Assembly: GCA_951812925.1 (NCBI GenBank)
Contig: OX638368.1
Location: 156,846,492 to 156,910,491, forward strand
From: Calliopum simillimum
Taxonomy: Eukaryota > Arthropoda > Insecta > Diptera > Lauxaniidae
Reading direction: 5' to 3'
Length of the DNA: 64,000 nt
Shown piece by piece: positions 56,487 through 64,000 of the stretch (its first letter is position 1; each line of letters begins with the position of its first letter). A program made the position numbers and the translations under genes. A model generated the notes under the pieces. The model saw nothing but the letters and a program-made list of their open reading frames with translations, was not told the DNA's origin and ran no database searches.

Positions 56487-58974
56487 AATAAAAACCACAA
56501 ACAGCGCCAACTCCAAATGACTTTAAAAAAAATTTAAAAAAATCTCAGCTCACTTTTTTGACACTTCTAGATTGTGAGTCTTTATCGAATTAATTCCAAA
56601 AAAGCTCTTTTCGAATCAGTCTAGTATTCTCCATTTTGGGATCAAAAGAACTTTGATAGCTCTTCATGCAGAAACGAGAATATTCTAATAAGTTGCAGAC
56701 TTTGATTAACACCATCATTAGAAATTTTCTTTCTTCGGAATGTTTCATGATAATTTCAAACATATGGACCTATTTTACAGATTTCGTAGAACACACTGTG
56801 ATCATCTAACGATGGCTTTAAAAAAGGAAAACTGACCATAAAGACAAAAACTAAAAAGAAAAATGGTCAGAATATAAAATATACAAATTAGAGAGTAAAC
56901 AAATGCATCTCTACAAAAAATAAAGTATTTAATTCAAACGCTTCAAAAACCCATTCCGCTTAGAGCGAATAATGAAATATAGCAACCTTTGTTAAAAAGA
57001 AATAATAAATTTTCTAACGCTTTTGCAGTAACACCATTGATAGGGCAATGCAAAAGCAATGGTTCACAATTCACACCTCTTCATTTCTGAAGTTACCTTA
57101 GGGTCTGTTGTTTCTTCTTTTATTAATTTATTTCTTTTACCAACGAGTTTTGCATAATATTAATGAAACACTCGAAACAGTTGGCTAACAAATTAACCGA
57201 AAACATTGAGACACAGCTGTTTGGTTTATCCAAGCAGTTAATTATATAACCATCAGATAGGCAAATCTGGTGTGTTTGTGTGCAATTTTACATCCTGAAA
57301 GTTTGATAATTAAATACACTTTTGAAAACTTTGTGAACAATTTACGGTTGCATATATACGTACTCGTACATACAAACATGTGTACTCAGTTGTAAAATAG
57401 CAGAAAAGTTACCTATTCTACAGAGCTCACAGTGTAATCAAACATCATCTTATACTTATACGTATGCTGTTTATAGATATTATTATTTTGATCAGAACAA
57501 CATCTCTGCTCTTTTTAAGTTTTTAATTTTTGTATGAATTAATATACACATACGTTTGAAATTATACATTATTTTTCATATCTTAATGGTTTTTTGACAT
57601 TTGAGGTCAATAGATTTTTTTTCTAAATAGACTTAATCTCATCAGCATTCAATATGATTTCGTAATAGATATGGGTTATTAAAAATATACGATAACTTTC
57701 GTTAGAACAATAATTATTTTTTTCTAAGAAATTTCGTTTTTCGTCGCCTCCTAAATACTAAATAATTTTTACTTACTTCGTATTTGAATTAGGCTGACGA
57801 TATGTACCCTTACGCACTTTAAGACGCTGAATCCAAATTCGAGTTCAGAATATTCTTGCTTGTAGAAACAGAAAGCGCTATTTTCAGGCGTTCCAGGAAA
57901 ATGTCTAATTCCATTTTTTATGTCATCGGATAGCCTTAACCTTACTTTTCAAACTATACCTTCAAACTTTATCAATTGAACTGTTACTTTCCAAGTTATC
58001 AATTTTTGAAGTAAAGACATTTCAACACCCCTATAATGGCCTAAATTATTGTATAGCAGAAAACCGATTTGTAGCCAAAAAATATTTAAAATGAGTTCAA
58101 ATTGCTGCAGAGTACGGAATATATTAGTATCTATCAAAAGAATGTGATAACCTAGAAAATTGGGTAATGTCACTCCTCCAAATATATCTGCTGAATTATA
58201 TCCAGAGATATATATCCTGCTAGAGTGTCCGTTATTTACCAAAGGACCCCTCAAAATAACAGATTTAATCAGATAAAACTGAAAAATTTCAAAACTTGTA
58301 TTTCAAGTGCCTCTCGCGAAACTTCTTATGTATTCCTTACAAAATTGTATGGGAAAAAGTTTTTACTTAGTGTTTTCTGTCATATTAAAGTTCTGTTAAA
58401 TTGAAGCGAAATTCTGGAAATGAGATTGCTTTAAAACATTCATGCACGACAAAATGCCGTTTTTGTTTTATAAGCTAATCCTGAACAGAGGGCTTCTAAT
58501 ATGAAAAATTAAAAAAAAAAAACTGTATGCAGAAAGTTCGCTGCATTTCTCTACAGTAACTAAATTTATATCGGAAAGTTCGGGCTGATCTCGTTCAGAA
58601 GTTATTGAATTTTAACATTTTTGTAGTTTTTATTGAAACAGCATTTTTGCGTATTAAAAAAAAAACACAAACAGAAGAAAAAATAGTTGTTCACGATGTA
58701 ATCTTTCATACTAAATCTGCATACAATTAAAGAATTGCTCTATCACGTCTGTATCTCGTTATGTGCTAAGTTAAATGTTGAAAAAACACTTTTTTACCAG
58801 TTTTGAAGTTATATAACAAGACAAAGTAATTCTTCACCACAAAATCTGATATGGCATTTTTAAGAACTTTTTTTTTAGAAAACTCACTTTGAACTATATC
58901 TATATTTTTTTCTTTCTCCGAAATGTCCTACAAAAACCACGAGTTTTGGCTATTTTGAAGTTTAGATACAGCAT
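56487..58974. other. Long unassigned stretch
   Basis: No transposon ends, RNA or coding motif recognised. The 101-codon minus frame at 57949-58254 shows no family resemblance. Confidence 0.35.
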
Positions 58975-59487
58975 GGGTATCAGCATTTCAAAGTCACTGA
59001 GCCTAGCGCAGTCAGAGTAGAATTTTTGCTCGTCTACAACAAACACAATATGACAATATTTTCCAAATTTTTTGGAACTACAACACTCACGAAAATAGTT
59101 TTTGTTGATGGTTTTTTTCTCTTCATACACACAGGAATAGAACTCAAAGTAGTCGTTTATTTTGGTTCCGTAGAAGAAAAAATCAAAAAAAAAAACCGTT
59201 TTTTATGTAATTCCGATAAATTTTAAAAATTATTGAAATACTGTGTTTGTTGTAGACGAGTCAAAAATAAACAAAAACAATTTTGCATGGTTGTTGTAGT
59301 TCCGAGAAACTTGGAAATTATTGAAATATTGTGTTTGTTGTAGGCGTGCCAAAATTGACGCACTTTTGTTCAGTCTCAAAAAGTACATCGGAAATGACTA
59401 CTTTCGCATCATGCAGCTCGCTTAAACTCGGTTTAACCGGTTTATGCAAAGTTATTCACTGAGTTTCTACGAGCTAACGGACACCCT
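58975..59487. mobile_element. hAT-like MITE, degraded copy 2 of the 10419 family
   Basis: The left end GGGTATCAGCATTTCAAAGT then TGAGCCTAGCGCAGTCAG aligns with copy 1 (GGGTGTCAGCGTTTTAAAAT, TGAGCTAAGCGCAGTCAG). Both share ACTACAACAC-CACGAAAA and end with GCCAAAATTG-C-CACTTTTGTTC. Copy 2 extends about 110 bp further to GGACACCCT, a worn match to the right TIR. Internally, TTGAAATA-TGTGTTTGTTGTAG is tandemly duplicated (59234, 59321). Non-coding. Confidence 0.6.
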
Positions 59488-62126
59488 AATATCTTGCAAC
59501 CTTTCCAAATGAGTTTGTAACTTTGGGGTAAAGAATTTTTTTCTTTGTTGTGCAACAGTATTTGAACTTCTCCGTATCCTTAACTATTTGCTCGCAAATC
59601 ATATCTACATTCTAATGAGTTCATGATTTTCTTTCCTTTTGGATTACACCAAATTTCAGCTCCGCTGTTAGCCTGAAGTTGACTCCAAAAACTGCTTTTG
59701 TAGTTGTGAGTATAACATGTATGGCCGATCTAGAAAAAATTAAATTATACTCCCAAGTTTCCTATTTCCAGGTATGTCTTTATGAAGATAAATTTTTCCA
59801 TCAATGATAAAAAATGTTTCATGTGGCATTGCTGTTCTTTGCATATTAATAATATGCAACACTGAACACACGTTCTAAATTAAAAAATCTTCTATTTATC
59901 CTTCTCTTCACATGACAATGACTAAAAGACATTCATTGTTCACTATTTTATTCCTATAACACCCTACACTTGTTGAGTAGTAAGATGGGTTATATGAGCA
60001 CCAAAAAAAACCATAGGTACCTACCCTTTTGCAAGATCTTTAAGGCTTTCCACTTAGTATTCCCCTCGGTTAAAAATTTCGAAAAAGTCCATTTTTGATA
60101 CAAACATTTCGAATCGGTTTCGTCAGCATTTTTGTTACTGTCATAGCTTTGCATATAACGGATGTGATTTAGTTAGCTTTATGAACTGCTTCCATAATTA
60201 AGAATAATCTCACGAGTTATTCAAACGAGTCACTATTTAGTTGCAGAGTAATCTGCTTGCGAGATTTTTTCCCGACAGTTGTAACATCCGTAGAATGTTT
60301 ACTGTTTTTCGATCATAACGAAATAGACACGTTAGATATGGCAGTAACACTTTCAATATATCACTTTTAAGAAGCTAACAGTTAAACAGTTTTTATGGAA
60401 AATTAACATTTCAGCATGTTAAGTCAATATTTTTTGCTCGATAATTTAACATTTTGCACAATGGATCAAAATACATAAAAATATCGCCCAAACCGTTCAA
60501 TAATTCAACAGTACATAATGTAGTGTGCTTTACTTGACCAGGAAGAACCATTTTGCTTATAGTTTCTTTTTATTTATTCTTTCCTTTGTAGGATTTTTTC
60601 AACATTATTGCAATTTTGCTGCTAAATATGCATTTTGTCACCAACTACCTACATTTTGCATACTAAATAGCGAAAATCCTGAAATATTGCATGTAATCGT
60701 GGTATTGTTCAATTTCAAAACCGAAGGATACAAAAATAAAAAAACGCATAGCTAAAGCTGCACAAAAAGAAAGAAATATTGTTAATGCCAACGTACTGGA
60801 TAGAAAATGGAGGTAAAAAAAATCCGTTCGAATATGAAAAGTTAACAATTTGGCCTCCATCAACCTGTCGCTCCAACATAAATTACGAGTATTTTCTGTG
60901 TCGAAAGTTAAATCAACGTGAGTGCTGGTTGTTAGTAAGCGGAAATCTGCTCATATGCATAAAGTGTACTATGTAGTTCAAAAGTTGGCAACCCTGTGAT
61001 GTTGCGGATATGGGCGATTTTTATTCATTTTACACTTGGCATATTGCCAGATTTACATATGACTACAAATATGGTGCAAATAGTATGTGCATTAAGCTAT
61101 CCTTTTTCCATCGATGAATGTATGCATGAATATGCATGTGTGTATATATGTATTGGTTATGAAAGGATTTATGCATAAAAAGACCAGAACGTGGTCATGC
61201 GGTCGCAGAGGTGTAGTCACTTTATATCGCGTGGTTGGTTTATGTTTATATGGTAAATTTGTGATAATCACTCTTCCATGAAGTTGCTACCTACCACTAA
61301 AATTTGAAAATGTTGTTTTTTTTATTCTTTCAAATAAAATAAATACAAATAATCTTATCAGCACGAAAAAGTGTATGAAATGAAATGATTCTTTCAATAC
61401 TTAATATCGTCACGTCAATGCTACTACTAGGTAACTTCAATTGTCTAGTTTTGAGATAATTCAATTTTAGTATTTTTAAAAATTTGGACTTACACTGAAT
61501 TTCGACTTTTCTTGTTTACTTATAACTTTGCGATGGTGTCACTTTAGAGACAGGTTAGACAGGATTATGCACAAAACCACAAAAAATATCATAGGCCACA
61601 TGTTCTAAGGATGATAATTTAGGATTTACCTAATTGTAGTATTGACGTGGAGATATTATTACGACGAGAAATGAAAAAAATAATAAAAATTAATAAATTC
61701 GAGTTTGACTGAAATTGGTATTCATTTTGAAATTCAACCTTTAAAAAAAAAATCCAGAACTTCTATCACGTCTTTTAAAATTTAGCTTTTGTTTGGTTAC
61801 TTATTTTTGATCATGTAACTAGAACAGACGTTTTAGTAGTATTTTTCAGAAAACACCAAACCAAACAGCTTTGTTCACCATTATATATGTAAAATTTCTT
61901 AAATTTTCCAAAAGTTTATCCCTAAAATGTTGAAAAAGTTTGTCAATTTATCATAATATTTGTAAAGTGGTTTCCACCAAAAAATTAAATAAAAAAAATT
62001 TGCAAAATTGAAATAATGTTGCCAACGTGAATATAAATATTGCATACAAACACAAATTTGAAATGAAAAAGGGGTGTCGGTAACATTGTTTACTCTAATG
62101 ATAATTTGCTCTTATGATCTCAAATC
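59488..62126. other. Long unassigned stretch
   Basis: Nothing recognised as gene or mobile element. Short frames (for example 60525-60755) are hydrophobic and AT-driven. Confidence 0.35.
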
Positions 62127-62128
62127 TA

Positions 62129-62488
62129 CATTAATGTGAGCCAAATTTTTCGAATGGGAAACTTTCTAATCTGTTTTTATCTTAAATGAATTTTGATGGT
62201 TGTTCTTTTGAAAAATGATAATAAAATTAGAGACAGCAATTTTTTGATAGGAATCTTTACTTGGTGTTTTATAACAAATGCCAAGAAAACCTGTTCAAAA
62301 CTCAACCTAAATATTAAAAATCAGAAAGCTGATAAGACCAATGATTGATATATCTCATGAGACAAAAAACTTATCGTTAAAAGCGGGATCTTGATATTGA
62401 TCTTTGACCTATGGTTATTGGAAAAATATTCTTTAGATTACGTTTCCGGTAGACGGTTGATCGTGGGAAAATTTGGCTCACACTAATG
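62129..62488. mobile_element. TA-flanked MITE with CATTARTGTGAGCCAAATTT ends
   Basis: The left end CATTAATGTGAGCCAAATTT and the reversed right end CATTAGTGTGAGCCAAATTT differ at one base in 20, with TA on both flanks (62127-62128, 62489-62490). The element is 360 bp and non-coding; CGTTTCCGGTAGACGGTTGATCG near 62440 is its GC-richest part. Assigned to the TA-duplicating (Tc1/mariner-type) MITEs. Confidence 0.78.
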
Positions 62489-62490
62489 TA

Positions 62491-62687
62491 CATATGCATT
62501 GAAATATGATAAAAAATAAATACGAATTGAATTCATCTTCTTTTTTGTTCTGTATTTCAGTTTCAAATAAATGGTCACCGTACATATGACATATTCTGCG
62601 AGAGAACGAATTAAGCCCTAGGTCGATATTCTCCGATCTCGCTGAAACTTTTTGGTATGGTGCTTCACTCGATTTGACTAGACATGT
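62491..62687. other. Spacer
   Basis: Short flanking DNA between the MITE and the DINE-1-like fragment; nothing recognised. Confidence 0.35.
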
Positions 62688-63150
62688 ATTTTTATACCCT
62701 AACGCGGAGAAGGAGGCGTGGCAAAATTGGAAAAGTATGTATATTCTTTATCAGGGTCACTTCCTGAGTCGATATAGCATGTCTGTCTATCTGTCTACCC
62801 GTTTAAATAATTTTTAGAGAGTAAGATAATTCAATGAAATTTGGTACACTGCCTTCGCCGTCAAAGTCAGCTCGATTTATTGAAAATGAATAAAATCGGC
62901 CAATGGACACGCCTACCGCCCAAACAAGAAATATATTCAAAATGGCACTTAAGGAGTATTTTTGACGTCAATGCAGCCAAAATACAACTACTACTAAGGA
63001 CGGTAAATATTAACTTTTTTTGAGATAATCCAACTAAATTTTACTCATGCACTAAAAACAGTAAATGCAAGCTCTGTGCAAAAACCAAGCGAACTCGGAC
63101 AAGAGTTTTTTTTTTCTCTATTAATCGTTAAATAGTGGGCGTGGCACCTG
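62688..63150 (+). mobile_element. DINE-1/INE-1-like fragment (copy 3, 3' end missing)
   Basis: The plus strand starts TTTTTATACCCTAACGCGGA and continues with AGGAGGCGTGGCA, TATATTCTTTATCAGGGTCA, GAGTCGATATAGCATGTCTG, AATTTGGTACACTGCC and GGACACGCCTACCGCCCAAA, matching the 5' half of copies 1 and 2 read in their own orientation. One GTGGGCGTGGCACC unit is seen near 63135. The internal ATACCC motif and the GGCC hairpin of the 3' end are absent, so the copy is truncated. Confidence 0.72.
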
Positions 63151-63180
63151 TTTGATACTTTTGTTGCTTCTAAGCTTTCG

Positions 63181-63365
63181 TACTAACTCATACGGGGTAC
63201 GATAAGTACTAAGTACGAATAGTACGAAGATCGTATCAAAGGTACGAACTCTACCAAATTAACGTACCTGTGCGAACCTGAAATTCACGTGATTTGGAAG
63301 TACGTGATTTCGTACCCTTCATGAATTCACGTACTCACGTGTAGCACGAATTCACGTGATCCGAC
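63181..63365. other. Cluster of GTAC and CACGTG palindromes
   Basis: About eight GTAC tetramers occur within roughly 140 bp, and three CACGTG hexamers at 63286-63291, 63336-63341 and 63353-63358, each within ATTCACGTGAT- or ACTCACGTG-like contexts. The rest of the window is poor in such motifs. It may be a degenerate tandem repeat of an ATTCACGTGATTTCGTAC-like unit or a cluster of E-box sites; neither is proven. Confidence 0.5.
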
Positions 63366-64000
63366 AGCTCTAGTTCGGTTGAGTATCGAATCACGATCAC
63401 GAGTCAAAACCACTACAAAGCAAATAAAGTTTTTGTACTCAGAACAAAACGTTTCCGTTATACGAGTATTGTGTTCTCTCATGGCTGCTTATTCTGTTTG
63501 TGTTTGTGTTTGTATCAATGAGTAAAACACAGAACGGAATGAGAAAATGTTAATGTTGAGAGAACAGAACAGAATCAAACCGTTCGTAAGAGTTTATTTT
63601 CACACCCAGGTATGCGCCCTTTGATTCAATATTCAATAGATCGGAGTACGTTGTCAAAAGTAAAGTGCTTATATTATTTTAGTTAATTAAGCTTTGTCCT
63701 TATTCTATGATAGTCATTCACAAATCTTACAGAATTACATTTTTTTTTTTTTGTTTTTGTCAAGTGGAGTCACATAAAATATGCAACTTAAAGCACCGCA
63801 ACAACCACATGTTGAAATTTTACAAAGCAAACATTTGGTCAGAGCACTCATTCATAATTAGTTAAGTTGTCGTTTATAACAATAACATTATCATCTTCAT
63901 ACTTTAATCATTATGGACTTAATTACAAGAACATACGAGTACACTTGTAATTTGTGTGTTGAGCTAAATTCTGCTAGAACAATTGTATAAGTAATCAGGG
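63366..64000. other. Unassigned terminal stretch
   Basis: No gene recognised. GAACAGAAC / GAACGGAAT-like short repeats occur near 63530-63575. Confidence 0.35.

Noticed and set aside
57949..58254. 101-codon minus-strand frame
   Set aside because: No recognisable motif, no start context or neighbours supporting a gene.
63181..63365. CRISPR-like or operator array
   Set aside because: Motifs are short palindromes with irregular spacing and no direct-repeat/spacer structure; the window is eukaryotic.

Overview
This 64 kb window looks like AT-rich, gene-poor nuclear DNA of a higher fly (Diptera). The evidence is its repeat content: two copies and one fragment of a DINE-1/INE-1-like Helentron-associated element, several mariner/Tc1 remnants, truncated non-LTR retrotransposons of the CR1/L2-like, Jockey-like and R1-like groups, hAT elements, and runs such as (TTG)n and TCTG. 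Species cannot be read from it. I found no convincing host exon, no intact transposase or reverse transcriptase, no canonical tRNA or rRNA gene and no CRISPR array. Almost every open reading frame of 60-200 codons is either a piece of a transposon or chance in AT-rich DNA.

Layout. 1-3.5 kb: the end of a TA-flanked MITE, two small inverted-repeat MITEs and unassigned DNA. 3.5-5.8 kb: a foldback hAT-type element with a perfect 8-bp target-site duplication. 6.3-8.4 kb: a TA-flanked MITE, the 3' end of a non-LTR retrotransposon and a broken MITE. 9.4-12.8 kb: a DINE-1-like element, a hAT-like MITE, a tandem/inverted repeat cluster and another TA-flanked MITE. 12.8-16 kb: unassigned. 16.0-21.5 kb: a minus-strand CR1/L2-like retrotransposon whose reverse transcriptase is split by a 2.8 kb almost perfect palindrome (17031-19834). 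21.5-24.2 kb: a degenerate tandem-repeat element carrying a 1.87 kb hAT copy, which carries a 1.1 kb TA-flanked element, which carries tandem repeats; a 159-bp MITE follows.

25.7-26.9 kb: a TA-flanked element with a pogo/Tigger-like transposase tail. 28.1-29.2 kb: a TA-flanked element containing an inner inverted repeat and an R1-like retrotransposon tail. 30.3-33.7 kb: a cecropia/mellifera-like mariner relic, a MITE and an internally deleted mariner with intact ends. 35.1-37.6 kb: a foldback MITE and a 1.3 kb TA-flanked element holding inverted tRNA-like modules. 38.9-39.2 kb: a 39-bp minisatellite. 41.8-46.5 kb: an inverted-repeat element, a tRNA-like sequence, a Tc1-type transposase tail and the second DINE-1-like element. 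46.6-64 kb: sparse foldback repeats (46.6, 49.2 and 56.0 kb), a second copy of the hAT-like MITE (59 kb), another TA-flanked MITE (62.1 kb), a third DINE-1-like fragment and a cluster of CACGTG/GTAC motifs near 63.3 kb.

The parts do not form a pathway. The window is a record of layered insertions, in intergenic DNA or a very large intron. The strongest observations are the long palindrome inside the retrotransposon, the foldback hAT element with its perfect target duplication, and the TIR element with mirrored tRNA-like modules. All calls come from reading the sequence by eye; family names rest on remembered motifs, not on database searches.
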